Translations under genes and position numbers: made by a program
Source of the DNA: an uncultured Saprospiraceae bacterium
Lineage (GTDB): Bacteria; Bacteroidota; Bacteroidia; Chitinophagales; Saprospiraceae
Direction of reading: 5' to 3'
NCBI GenBank assembly: GCA_937921525.1
Contig: CAKZUM010000644.1
Coordinates: 1-13,503 of the forward strand
DNA: 13,503 nt
Shown here: positions 1-7,687 of the stretch, one piece after another
How the letters are laid out: the number at the start of each line of letters is the position of its first letter
Position numbering within the stretch: the stretch's first letter is position 1
The notes under the pieces: model-generated
What the model was told of the DNA's origin: nothing
What the model saw: the letters and a program-made list of their open reading frames with translations, nothing else
The model's database searches: none

Positions 1-92
1 AATATTATAGTTCAGCACTAACAATTGCTTTCACAACAAATATAACACTAAATTTTTTATATACTGGTTATCAACTGATTAGAAGTATAAAT

Positions 93-263
93 TTAGGTAC
101 ACCCACACTACTGGACATTTCGAAGAGCAGAGAACCGAGAGCAGAGAATAGAGAAAGATTTCGATTAAAAAACGACGAAATTTCATTGCTTTCTAATCGA
201 AATGCGTCTCTACTCTCTCTTCTCTGCTCTCTGTTCTAAACAATGTAGTGTAGATACACCTAA
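93..263. repeat. 171-bp imperfect nested palindrome
   Basis: The outer stem pairs 93-111 with 245-263 (15 of 19 positions). A middle stem pairs 131-148 with 220-237 (17 of 18, core GAGAGCAGAGAA). An inner stem pairs 158-167 with 194-203 (ATTTCGATTA, 10 of 10). The left middle arm is a tandem repeat of period 14 (GAGCAGAGAACCGA at 125-138, GAGCAGAGAATAGA at 139-152). All four mismatches in the outer stem are A-C or C-A on the plus strand, so they become G-U wobbles in RNA read from the minus strand. It lies just upstream of the deacetylase-like gene. No reading frame of note lies inside. Bases 1-92 and 264-313 show nothing recognisable. Confidence 0.8.
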
Positions 264-313
264 GCTTACCAAGCATTTTCAGAAAAGATAATTAAATATT
301 AGATGAAGCAATA

Positions 314-1636
314 ATGGATATACTAATATACTCAAAATTTAATTCTCCTCGGTTAGCTTTTGTATGTTATCAAGTTTTTGACATCTGGCTTGGGTTAAAA
401 CATAGCATTACCGCTCATTCGGAAGTATATCAACGATATGAGGGAATTAAATTGAATTACAGCGAAGAAAACATTCTTATTGCGGAATTATTCCTACCTG
501 CTAGTACACTGCTAAAAGCAACTTCTATTGAAAATACTAGACGTACTATCCTAAAATACAACAAAATTCCTGCCCTTTTTAAAACGGAGATTCCTCATAG
601 TGCCTTACCCTTTGATCTCTTTGCTACCATCTTTTTTCATTTAAGTAGATATGAGGAATATCTATCTTTTCAGGCAGATCAGCATGAGCGTTTTACCTAT
701 AAGGAAAGTTGGGCATATCAAAATGATTGCCTTCATATACCTATTGTTGATCAGCTTGTATTGGTATTAAAACAATTGATAATAGAAAAATACCCTCATG
801 CTGTCTTTCCAGAACGCGCTTTTCTTTTCAAGCCTACCTATGATATTGACATGGCTTGGGCTTATAAGTACAAAGGAATAGTCAGAACGCTTGGAGGATT
901 ATTAAAGGACACCTTTCAAGGTAATAGTGAAAAACTTCAAGAAAAATGGCAAGTGTTGGTCCACAATAAAAGCGATCCCTATTATACATTCGATTTGTTC
1001 AGTCAACTAGACCAACAGCATAATATGGCTCCTATTTATTTCTTCTTACTAGGAGATTACAGCAAATATGACAAGAATATAAATATACATCAAAAAGATT
1101 TTCGGTACCTGGTACAGCACATTGCTAATACTCATTCTATTGGCATCCATCCTTCTTATCGCTCAAATACTAGTGGGAAAAGATTGAAAAAAGAAATTGA
1201 AAGATTAAAAAATATTACCAAGCAAACAATTTCCAAAAGTAGACAGCATTTTTTGAAATTACATCTACCTACTACTTATCGAAATCTATTAAAGTATAAC
1301 ATAACAGAAGATTATTCTATGGGTTACGCAGGACAAATTGGTTTTAGAGCAGGAACTAGTTTACCTTTCTATTGGTATGATTTACAATCAGAAACAACCA
1401 CTAAGTTATTGATTCATCCTTTTCAAATAATGGACGTTACCCTTAAAGACTATTTACATTTAACACCCGAACAAGCTAAAAATACTATATCAGAAATGAT
1501 CAAAACCATACGCAGTGTCAATGGCACGTTCTGTAGTTTGTGGCACAATAGTTCTTTTTCTACCATAGGAGGTTGGGAAGATTGGAAGGAAGTTTATATT
1601 CACTTATTGGAAGAAGCAAGTAGAAGTAATAACTAA
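314..1636 (+). CDS. DUF7033 / polysaccharide deacetylase-like protein
   Basis: A 440-residue protein that I recognise as the Bacteroidota polysaccharide-deacetylase-like family, in which an N-terminal DUF7033 region (about residues 1-165) precedes a NodB-like C-terminal domain. Visible landmarks are YDIDMAWAYKYKG from residue 176 (D177 and D179 are candidate metal or catalytic acids), HSIGIHPSY from residue 274 with H274 and H279, GFRAG at 343, LIHPF with H368, and LWHN with H411. NodB-family enzymes remove acetyl groups from N-acetylated sugars in cell-wall or surface polysaccharides; the substrate here is unknown. No signal peptide is visible, so it probably acts in the cytoplasm or at the membrane face. 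The ATG at 314 follows an AT-rich leader without a clear Shine-Dalgarno. It shares a terminator with the convergent dnaB. The family call is fairly sure, the activity is inferred. Confidence 0.8.
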   Translation: MDILIYSKFNSPRLAFVCYQVFDIWLGLKHSITAHSEVYQRYEGIKLNYSEENILIAELFLPASTLLKATSIENTRRTILKYNKIPALFKTEIPHSALPFDLFATIFFHLSRYEEYLSFQADQHERFTYKESWAYQNDCLHIPIVDQLVLVLKQLIIEKYPHAVFPERAFLFKPTYDIDMAWAYKYKGIVRTLGGLLKDTFQGNSEKLQEKWQVLVHNKSDPYYTFDLFSQLDQQHNMAPIYFFLLGDYSKYDKNINIHQKDFRYLVQHIANTHSIGIHPSYRSNTSGKRLKKEIERLKNITKQTISKSRQHFLKLHLPTTYRNLLKYNITEDYSMGYAGQIGFRAGTSLPFYWYDLQSETTTKLLIHPFQIMDVTLKDYLHLTPEQAKNTISEMIKTIRSVNGTFCSLWHNSSFSTIGGWEDWKEVYIHLLEEASRSNN

Positions 1637-1650
1637 TTTGAAAGAATATG

Positions 1651-1693
1651 ATAAAAGAAGGCTTGACTGTTTTGCAGTCAAGCCTTCTTTTAT
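1651..1693. terminator. bidirectional terminator, deacetylase / dnaB
   Basis: A perfect 19-bp stem (1651-1669 with 1675-1693) encloses the loop TTTTG. The arm is A-rich at its outer left end and T-rich at its outer right end (core GAAGGCTTGACTG), so the hairpin ends in a U-tract on either strand. It sits between two convergent genes that end at 1636 and 1714 and very likely terminates both. Confidence 0.9.
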
Positions 1694-1713
1694 CTATTGT
1701 TACTTAGTGACCC

Positions 1714-3240
1714 TTAGAATGGAATATCTTCATCATTCATACGAGAAGGTAAATTAATGATATTATCACCAAAAGTATCTTTGCTCGTATTCGCACTATC
1801 TGTTGGCAAATCATTAAAACCAAAATCATCTAAATCAGAGAACTTGGCGTATTGATCCGTAAATTTCAGTTTAACTGTTCCTAAAGCACCATTTCTATGT
1901 TTAGCGATAATCACCTCTGCTACACCTTTTAAAGATTGACCTTCTTCATCTTCCAATATTTGGTAATATTCTGGTCGGTAGATAAACGTTACAATATCCG
2001 CATCCTGCTCAATTGCTCCTGATTCCCGTAAATCGGATAACTGTGGCCGTTTTGTTCCGCCCCTCGTCTCTACTGCCCGACTTAACTGAGATAAAGCAAT
2101 TACAGGTATATTCAATTCTTTGGCTAGTCCTTTTAGTCCTCTTGAAATAGCAGAAATTTCCTGTTCTCTATTCCCCCCTTTATTCTCTCCTCCTCCAGTC
2201 ATCAGTTGCAAATAATCAATGATGACCATTTGGATATCATTCTGCATTTTCAATCGTCTGCACTTCGCACGTAGTTCAAAAATATTAATACCGGGCGTAT
2301 CATCTATGAAAATAGGCACTTCACTCATCTTTTCTATAACAGAATGTAATTGCTTCCATTCATAATCTTCTAGATTACCCCCTCTTAATTTAGAACCAGA
2401 AATTTCTGCTTCTAAGGAAATCAAACGCTGTACTAGCTGTACATTGGACATCTCCAAAGAAAAGAAGGCTACTCCTTTGCCAAAATCCATTGCGGCATTT
2501 TTGGCTAAAGCCAAGGTTAGCGAGGTTTTACCCATTCCCGGCCTAGCTGCCATAATAATCAAATCCGATGACTGCCACCCAGAAGTGATTCTATCTAAAT
2601 CTGTAAATCCAGTAGGAACACCAGAAAGTCCTTCTTCTCTTTGTGAGAGTTCTTCTAGTTGTTTTAAGGCCTTACTCGCTAAGGTTCCCATACTTTCATA
2701 ACTCCTGCTTAAGTTCTGCTGTGTTATATTGAAAAGACCTTGCTCCGCATCATCCAGTAATTGAAATACATCAGTCGTATCTTCGTAAGCATCTCTAATA
2801 ACCCCCGTAGAGACTCTAATCAATTCCCGCTGAATATGTTTTTGAGAAATAATTCTAGCATGATATTCTATATTCGCCGCAGAGGCAACACGGTTGGTCA
2901 AGTTGACTAGATTAAAGCCACCACCCGCTTTCTCCAAATCCCCAGCCTTTTTTAATTCTTCTGTAACCGTTAATAAATCTACTGGTTGGGAACGCTCAAA
3001 CAATCGTAGTATAGCCTTATATATAAGCTGATGCGCATCAGAATAAAAGCTCTCCGCTCTCAATATATCAATCACTATAGCAATAGAATCCTTATCTAGC
3101 ATCAGTGCACCTAATACCGCTTCCTCTAGAGGCATAGCTTGAGGCTGCACCTTCCCAAAAACATAGGTCGAAAGATCGCCTTCGGTCTTGTTGGGTCTAA
3201 GCCGAGAAATTTGCTTGACATTTTTATCTGGTCCTGCCAT
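1714..3240 (-). CDS. dnaB: replicative DNA helicase DnaB
   Basis: A 508-residue hexameric 5'-3' helicase that unwinds the replication fork and recruits primase. The N-terminal helical domain (about residues 30-135, from PLEEAVLGALMLD) is followed by a linker and the RecA-like ATPase domain starting near GVPTGFTDLD (207). Visible motifs are Walker A ARPGMGKTS (232-240, K238), the catalytic-glutamate motif SLEMS (E263), Walker B MVIIDYLQL (338-346, D342), SDLRESGAIEQDAD (402-415) and AKHRNG (446-451). The length is normal and the motifs are contiguous, so there is no intein, which some DnaB proteins carry. The acidic tail ends in EDIPF, a common DnaB ending. The start at 3240 gives the short N-terminal extension usual in this phylum. 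It is transcribed alone. Confidence 0.97.
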   Translation of the reverse strand: MAGPDKNVKQISRLRPNKTEGDLSTYVFGKVQPQAMPLEEAVLGALMLDKDSIAIVIDILRAESFYSDAHQLIYKAILRLFERSQPVDLLTVTEELKKAGDLEKAGGGFNLVNLTNRVASAANIEYHARIISQKHIQRELIRVSTGVIRDAYEDTTDVFQLLDDAEQGLFNITQQNLSRSYESMGTLASKALKQLEELSQREEGLSGVPTGFTDLDRITSGWQSSDLIIMAARPGMGKTSLTLALAKNAAMDFGKGVAFFSLEMSNVQLVQRLISLEAEISGSKLRGGNLEDYEWKQLHSVIEKMSEVPIFIDDTPGINIFELRAKCRRLKMQNDIQMVIIDYLQLMTGGGENKGGNREQEISAISRGLKGLAKELNIPVIALSQLSRAVETRGGTKRPQLSDLRESGAIEQDADIVTFIYRPEYYQILEDEEGQSLKGVAEVIIAKHRNGALGTVKLKFTDQYAKFSDLDDFGFNDLPTDSANTSKDTFGDNIINLPSRMNDEDIPF

Positions 3241-3275
3241 AATATTTGTAAAAACGGGTCATTAAATATTCCTAA

Positions 3276-3283
3276 CAAATCTA
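3276..3283 (-). promoter_or_regulatory. possible -7 box for dnaB
   Basis: Read on the minus strand, TAGATTTG fits the Bacteroidota -7 consensus TAnnTTTG and lies 35 bases before the dnaB start codon. No TTTG or TTG stands at the expected -33 position, so support is weak. Confidence 0.3.
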
Positions 3284-3791
3284 CATTTTATTTAAGGAAT
3301 ACCCTAATCCATCAAATAAAGTATATTGTTAATATATGTTGATAACTTATGAGTTTAATGTTAATAACTTCTGTATTAGCCATACTTACTAACAATTCAA
3401 GCCAATACTTTATGTAATTAAAAAAATATAAATTGTCAAAAAAATCTCAATTTCCTTCTCGAAATGGCTTAGGAATTCCCCATTTGTCTTCATTTTATTT
3501 ATGTTTTTTTATATGCGTACTCCTTAGTGCCTAATATATTAGTTAAACCATGTAATTGAAATGTTATTCACACTTAGTAGCGTGGGAAACTATTTAAAAA
3601 TAATTCTTTCTTAGAACGATATTTTTCGATAGAAAAACAAAACGTTTTATTTTAAAACAAAAATATTCTAATTTGATGTAAAAACCAACAATTTATTTAT
3701 TTCTATCTATCATTTTTTCTTATTGATGAAAGGAGAAAAATTGAAATGTCCTTCTAAGGCTAGGCAAATTTGAAACTATAACAAGAAATTG
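3284..3791. other. AT-rich gap without recognisable gene
   Basis: This left half of the 1-kb gap between dnaB and the DUF6089 gene is very AT-rich. I see no open frame worth calling, no tRNA and no strong hairpin. A TTATTCACA near 3563 resembles a DnaA box but stands alone. A small RNA cannot be excluded by eye. Confidence 0.5.
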
Positions 3792-3873
3792 GACAAGTTT
3801 ATCCAGACAGTTGATATTAGTTTTACCACAAATTTAAGAATGAGGCAGCTTGATAAACAAAGCTAGGGTTGTA

Positions 3874-3944
3874 TTTTACCACATAGGTACATAGGTCACA
3901 TAGCATACGTCACACTATGTGACCTATGTATCTATGTGGTGAAA
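3874..3944. repeat. 30-bp hairpin of ACATAGGT words
   Basis: The arms 3874-3903 and 3915-3944 pair at 28 of 30 positions around an 11-base loop, and the two exceptions (T3877 with G3941, G3887 with T3931) are G-U wobbles in plus-strand RNA. The left arm is a tandem word: ACATAGGT (3881-3888), ACATAGGTC (3889-3897), ACATAG (3898-3903). From memory it looks like an AT-rich relative of the widespread environmental hairpins whose arms read CACAGAGACACAGAG. Confidence 0.85.
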
Positions 3945-3986
3945 TTGTCAACTACTTTTGTGGTTTAGATAAACTTGTCAAAATTT

Positions 3987-4098
3987 CAACTTCAATCTCA
4001 ACTTCAACCTCAAAACGAGATGTTGACAGCCTGTTTTAAGGTCAACGTCCTAATTTGAAGTTGAAGTTGAATTTGAATTTGAAGTTGAGTTTGAAGTT
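3987..4098. repeat. hairpin of CAACTTCAA words
   Basis: The left arm is CAACTTCAATCT (3987-3998) then CAACTTCAACCT (3999-4010). The right arm (about 4054-4098) is a run of TTGAAG and TTGAAT words. Positions 3988-4015 pair with 4071-4098 at 24 of 28. The extra words on the right allow pairing in several shifted registers. The loop holds a further short inverted pair, GTTGAC and GTCAAC, which echoes the start of the flanking spacer. Confidence 0.8.
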
Positions 4099-4256
4099 AA
4101 GAAGTGTCAACTACTTTTAGTATTTGGATAAACTTGTCAATATTTACATTTAAAATTTAAAAACTAGTAATATCTTTATACTCCGCTCGTTTTATTCCGT
4201 AATAAAACTTAAGGTTATGACCTTATATTCTAAGATTTTGTCAAAAAAAGCTCAAA

Positions 4257-5108
4257 ATGATATTGCGGTTATTAGTGGTTAGTATATTTCTTTCAAATTT
4301 TCTATTGGTTCAGGCTCAACAAGGGGCAGAATTAGGAGCTTTTACAGGAGTGGCTCATTATTTTGGAGACCTCAATACTGATTTTCAGATTACGGATCCC
4401 AATGCTGCCTTTGGAATTGTGGGGCGATATAATTTTAATGAGCGTATTGCTTTTAAAATAGCGGGCGGTGTGAGTAAAGTAGCAGCAAACGATATTAATT
4501 CTAATAATACGTTTGAAAGAAGAAGAAATTTGAATTTCCAATCTAAAATATTAGACGCTTCTGCCCAAATTGAGTTTAATTTTCTACCTTATACACACGG
4601 CAGTAATGATGAGTTTTTTACCCCTTACCTATTTGCGGGTTTCGCAGTATCAAACTTTAATCCACAAACTACTTATTGCGTTAGCGATCCTAGTATTCCT
4701 GTTGAGCAGTGCTCTGGTGCTACTGAATTAGCAGATCTGAGACCATTAGGGACCGAGGGGCAGTTTCAAGGAGAAGAATATTACACAACAACAGGTAGTT
4801 TAGCTTTTGGTGCAGGTTTGAAAGTAGATATTAATTATGAATGGAGCATTAATGTAGAATTGAGTGCTAGAAGAATGTTTACAGATTATTTAGATGATGT
4901 GAGCACTGTTTATCCAGAAGAAAATGATCTAGAAAATCTAAGAGGGAGTTTGTCTATTGCTCTATCAGATAGGTCTTTGCCGAACCCAGAAAAAATTGGA
5001 GAGCCAGGTAGACAACGCGGCAACCAACAAAATAATGATTCCTATGCCTTTTTAACGGTAGGCATTGTTTATTACTTTGGAGATTTAAAATGTCCAGAAG
5101 GTAGATAG
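4257..5108 (+). CDS. DUF6089 outer-membrane-associated protein, PorG-like
   Basis: A 283-residue secreted protein of the DUF6089 family, which includes PorG, a Porphyromonas gingivalis T9SS component that links the periplasmic PorK-PorN ring to the outer membrane. Residues 1-20 form a signal peptide (hydrophobic core, cleavage likely after VQA). The mature part opens with the typical GAELGAFTGVAHYFGDLN, continues with alternating beta-strand stretches as in an outer-membrane barrel (PYLFAGFAVSNFNPQ, YEWSINVELSARRMFTDYLDD), and ends with YFGDLKCPEGR, the usual family ending. Cysteines C141 and C152 could form a disulfide in an extracellular loop; C279 is near the C terminus. Many relatives lie beside undecaprenyl diphosphate synthase and bamA; this one does not, so it may be a paralogue rather than the core PorG. 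Confidence 0.82.
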   Translation: MILRLLVVSIFLSNFLLVQAQQGAELGAFTGVAHYFGDLNTDFQITDPNAAFGIVGRYNFNERIAFKIAGGVSKVAANDINSNNTFERRRNLNFQSKILDASAQIEFNFLPYTHGSNDEFFTPYLFAGFAVSNFNPQTTYCVSDPSIPVEQCSGATELADLRPLGTEGQFQGEEYYTTTGSLAFGAGLKVDINYEWSINVELSARRMFTDYLDDVSTVYPEENDLENLRGSLSIALSDRSLPNPEKIGEPGRQRGNQQNNDSYAFLTVGIVYYFGDLKCPEGR

Positions 5109-5437
5109 GATTACTCCTATTCTCAAATGCAATCCACTATTTTTCAATTTCCCTATGAAAATTTCCTATGTATGTTCAAAAATGGCATACCACCTACCAA
5201 TAATATGATGTTAGTCAGTAAAAAATAACAGCACGCCTAGTAAATTGCAAAGTGTTAAATAACAAAAACAGTTTGAACATAATACTAATTATTTCACTTA
5301 ACACTTCTAGATAAAAAAAATATTCAATCTACTGAAAAGCAGTCTAGTTAACATAGTTGCAAAAATAAAAAGGTGCAAATACCTTATCAAATAATAAAAA
5401 CTCTTAATTTTAGTTAAAAGCCTACACTACTATAAAC
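5109..5437. other. AT-rich gap, nothing definite
   Basis: No reading frame or clear regulatory hairpin is visible between the DUF6089 gene and the small membrane peptide. The only structure noted is a 9-bp inverted pair, AAGTGTTAA (5250-5258) and TTAACACTT (5298-5306), with a long loop. No canonical terminator follows the DUF6089 gene. Confidence 0.4.
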
Positions 5438-5539
5438 ATGGTAGTAAGGAACTTTTTGGCAGGATTTTTTGTGATTCTTATAGTGATTGTGGCAGTTACG
5501 TTTTTTCTAACAAAAAGTCAAGTTTTTATCATTTCCTAA
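5438..5539 (+). CDS. candidate 33-residue single-pass membrane peptide
   Basis: A short frame runs from ATG at 5438 to TAA at 5537-5539. The product starts MVVRNFLAGFFVILIVIVAV, continues with TFFLTKSQV and ends FIIS. One positive charge near the N terminus, about 19 hydrophobic residues and then a lysine give a textbook single-pass segment with the N terminus inside. It lies 80 bases before the sigma-factor gene on the same strand, so it could be a leader or an independent small membrane protein. There is no clear Shine-Dalgarno, but most genes here lack one. AT-rich DNA yields T-rich hydrophobic codons by chance, so this remains a candidate. No family is recognised. Confidence 0.4.
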   Translation: MVVRNFLAGFFVILIVIVAVTFFLTKSQVFIIS

Positions 5540-5619
5540 AAAAATATACAGCAACTTTTAAGTATTGAAAGCGTAACCTACAAATACTACGAAATCAAAC
5601 AATTTAAACCAAAGGTCCC

Positions 5620-6486
5620 ATGCGTCAACTTAAGATTACAAACAAAATCACAACAAGGGAAAGCCTGGCACTGGATAAGTACCTTAACGATATTGGGAAA
5701 ATATCTATGCTAACAGCGGACGAGGAGGCTGAGATGGCTCGTCGTATCCGTGAAGGAGACGAAGCTGCGCTGGAACGACTCACAAAAGCTAATCTTCGTT
5801 TTGTCGTTTCTGTAGCTAAACAATATCAGAATCAAGGTCTTTCTTTAAGTGATTTAATCAATGAAGGGAACGTTGGTCTGATGAAGGCTGCAAAGCGTTT
5901 TGATGAAACCAAAGGTTTCAAGTTTATTTCTTATGCAGTTTGGTGGATTAGACAGTCCATCTTACAAGCTATTGTAGAATACTCTAGAATTGTTAGGTTA
6001 CCACTTAATAAGGTAGGGTCTTACAATAAAGTGAATGAAGCATTCTTGTCTTTTGTCCAACAATTTGAAAGAAATCCAACACACGAAGAATTAGGGGCTA
6101 TTTTAGGGATGACAGCAAAAGAAATCTCTAATATGCTTAAAGGTAATGGTAGACATTTGTCTGTCGATGCCCCGCTAAGTGGAGAAGATGGTGATTCTAC
6201 TATGTTGGATGTTATCTCCGACCGAGATGATATGACCCCAGATGGTCGATTGATGGATCAATCCTTAAAAGAAGAAGTACAGCAAGGCTTATCTATTCTT
6301 TCTCCTAGAGAGGTAGAAGTTTTATCTTCTTATTATGGTTTGAACAATCATAAATCATTAACACTTGAAGAGATAGGCGAGCTATATGGCTTAACCAGAG
6401 AGCGTGTTAGACAAATCAAAGAAAGAGCGATTCGTCGCTTACGTAAGTCTTACAATAGAAATGCTTTAAAATCTTATTTAGGATAA
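5620..6486 (+). CDS. rpoD: primary sigma factor RpoD/SigA
   Basis: A 288-residue group 1 sigma-70 factor that directs RNA polymerase to housekeeping promoters. It has the compact Bacteroidota form: region 1.1 is absent and the protein opens with MRQLKITNKITTRES, the usual start in this phylum. Region 1.2 covers about residues 16-50. Region 2 covers about 55-127, with ANLRFVVSVAKQYQ, LSLSDLINEGNVGLMKAAKRFD and the DNA-melting and -10-reading stretch FISYAVWWIRQSILQAIVEY. Region 3 covers about 128-205. Region 4 starts near LSPREVEVL (227), and its helix-turn-helix is LTLEEIGELYGLTRERVRQIKE (247-268). All landmarks are intact. AAAGG stands five bases before the ATG. In this phylum such a factor recognises TTTG and TAnnTTTG boxes. 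A shared terminator follows. Confidence 0.97.
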   Translation: MRQLKITNKITTRESLALDKYLNDIGKISMLTADEEAEMARRIREGDEAALERLTKANLRFVVSVAKQYQNQGLSLSDLINEGNVGLMKAAKRFDETKGFKFISYAVWWIRQSILQAIVEYSRIVRLPLNKVGSYNKVNEAFLSFVQQFERNPTHEELGAILGMTAKEISNMLKGNGRHLSVDAPLSGEDGDSTMLDVISDRDDMTPDGRLMDQSLKEEVQQGLSILSPREVEVLSSYYGLNNHKSLTLEEIGELYGLTRERVRQIKERAIRRLRKSYNRNALKSYLG

Positions 6487-6525
6487 GATTTAGACTTGTA
6501 TGCATAAGCCGATTTAAAAGAAATA

Positions 6526-6563
6526 AAAAAAGGGTAGCAAAATATATTTTGCTACCCTTTTTT
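6526..6563. terminator. bidirectional terminator after rpoD
   Basis: A perfect 19-bp inverted repeat (6526-6544 with 6545-6563) has the core GGGTAGCAAAAT and an outer A-tract on the left and T-tract on the right, giving a U-tract on both strands. In practice the AT centre would form the loop. It lies between the convergent genes that end at 6486 and 6591. Confidence 0.9.
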
Positions 6564-6590
6564 ATTGAAGTTGTTTAAAATCCTCCTGTT

Positions 6591-7592
6591 CTAACCGAAA
6601 AGGTTATCATACTTATTATCACTTCCACCACTAGTTGTTCGCTTCTCTGGGGTTGCCACAGGCGCATTCAGATCTAAAGTTCCTTCTTCCAATAGCATAG
6701 AACTTTGTTTCTCCATTTCTTGTAACATCTTCATCCCTTGTTCCTCAAAGACACCATTTTGTAGATCAATAGAACTCATCACATTAGAAGACATATCCAT
6801 GAATTGCTCCATTTCCCCTACCTTATTGGCTACATCATCTGCTATATGTTCTAATGCTTGATCGAACATTGCCCGCTTATCTGGGTCTCCAGAAATAACA
6901 CTCATAGCTGATTTCATCGCCGAGTGGGAAGCGGTCATCGCCTTATATTCTTGTTCCTTTAATTGCACTTGGTCTTTCGTATCTTCCAGCAGAATCTCTG
7001 AATTTTGATACATTTTAGATAAGATGCGGTGCATCACCTCCATCTTACTATGCAATTTCTGATATTTTCCGTTAGACTCTTTCAATCTAGCTGCTTTTCT
7101 AGTAGATAGAATCACCTGCTGTTGTTTACCCTGCTTTTGAGCGACACTAGCCAACTGAAGATTGTTTTCTATCTCTTTGGCATTATTCTCCATGGTAGTT
7201 TTAAGGCTACGCATTTGCCCTCTAAGACCGCCTATTTGCTTACTCATCTTTTTTAAATTATCAGATAAATCATCTACATAATTTTTAAGAATTCCAATGG
7301 GGTCTATGGTAACAAATAAGCCTGTAATAGCACGCATGACACTCTTATACATATAGCCGACCATTCCTCTAATTTTGGGATCAAGCACCATGTAAATAAT
7401 AGCTGCTAATACGGCTAGTGTAATACTCATGGAGATTACGCTCCCTAGTAGTCCTGCTAGGAAACCTATATTAGACAAGATTAAATAACCGCCGCCAGCG
7501 ATTAGTCCGAAAAGAAAAAGTGCGCCTGTTACTCCTTCTGGCTTTTGCCAAAACGTTTTTGCTCTTTTAGGCTTGAATGGATCTGTTGCCAT
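6591..7592 (-). CDS. membrane-anchored coiled-coil protein, PspA/ESCRT-III-like
   Basis: A 333-residue protein of no named family that I recognise. Two hydrophobic segments (about residues 21-41 and 47-70) are followed by a long, mostly helical, charged region (about 98-300) and a short flexible tail ending in KYDNLFG. Several features recall PspA/Vipp1 (IM30), the bacterial branch of the ESCRT-III fold: the helical region opens with DPIGILKNYVDDL, a basic-amphipathic helix follows, then LQLASVAQKQGKQQQ and a K/A-rich helix resemble the hairpin tip, and MFDQALEHIADDVANKVGEMEQF recalls the later helices. Standard PspA lacks two N-terminal membrane segments, so this would be an unusual membrane-anchored version. 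The likely place is the inner membrane with the coiled coil in the cytoplasm. It follows the 184-residue gene by 95 bases, probably in one transcript. The fold assignment is inference. Confidence 0.6.
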   Translation of the reverse strand: MATDPFKPKRAKTFWQKPEGVTGALFLFGLIAGGGYLILSNIGFLAGLLGSVISMSITLAVLAAIIYMVLDPKIRGMVGYMYKSVMRAITGLFVTIDPIGILKNYVDDLSDNLKKMSKQIGGLRGQMRSLKTTMENNAKEIENNLQLASVAQKQGKQQQVILSTRKAARLKESNGKYQKLHSKMEVMHRILSKMYQNSEILLEDTKDQVQLKEQEYKAMTASHSAMKSAMSVISGDPDKRAMFDQALEHIADDVANKVGEMEQFMDMSSNVMSSIDLQNGVFEEQGMKMLQEMEKQSSMLLEEGTLDLNAPVATPEKRTTSGGSDNKYDNLFG

Positions 7593-7687
7593 TATGTTAT
7601 GTTTGTAGCTCTTTATTAAATTCTGTAAAGGGCTAATTTTACTAATTATCGACTCAATGTAATACTTATTTCAATGCAGTTCTTATG

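Larger units (their letters stand above)
3792..4145. repeat. composite hairpin array with repeated spacer
   Basis: Two hairpins (3874-3944 and 3987-4098) are each followed by a 40-base spacer that begins GTCAACTACTTTT and contains GATAAACTTGTCAA. The spacer copies at 3947-3986 and 4106-4145 match at 34 of 40 positions. The left edge carries the same motif inverted: GACAAGTTTATCCA at 3792-3805 is the exact reverse complement of 4125-4138, and GTTGA of the inverted spacer also follows it. The block thus has 14-bp terminal inverted repeats with two hairpin-plus-spacer units between them. No coding frame lies inside. It resembles a small non-autonomous element or a repeat island, but no matching transposase is in the window. 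Confidence 0.75.

Noticed and set aside
2444..3342. Two plus-strand frames (2444-2701 and 3139-3342) opposite dnaB
   Set aside because: They are antisense to, or overlap the start of, a clearly intact dnaB and show no domain or independent support.
3241..3600. Replication origin near dnaB
   Set aside because: There is a lone DnaA-box-like TTATTCACA and AT-rich DNA, but no cluster of boxes and no dnaA or dnaN. The base composition is ordinary for this window.
3792..4145. CRISPR array
   Set aside because: There are repeated 40-base segments, but only two copies, 159 bases apart, with hairpins between them and no cas genes. The geometry is wrong for CRISPR.
4332..4541. A 69-codon minus-strand frame inside the DUF6089 gene
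   Set aside because: Antisense to a recognisable secreted protein with no support of its own.
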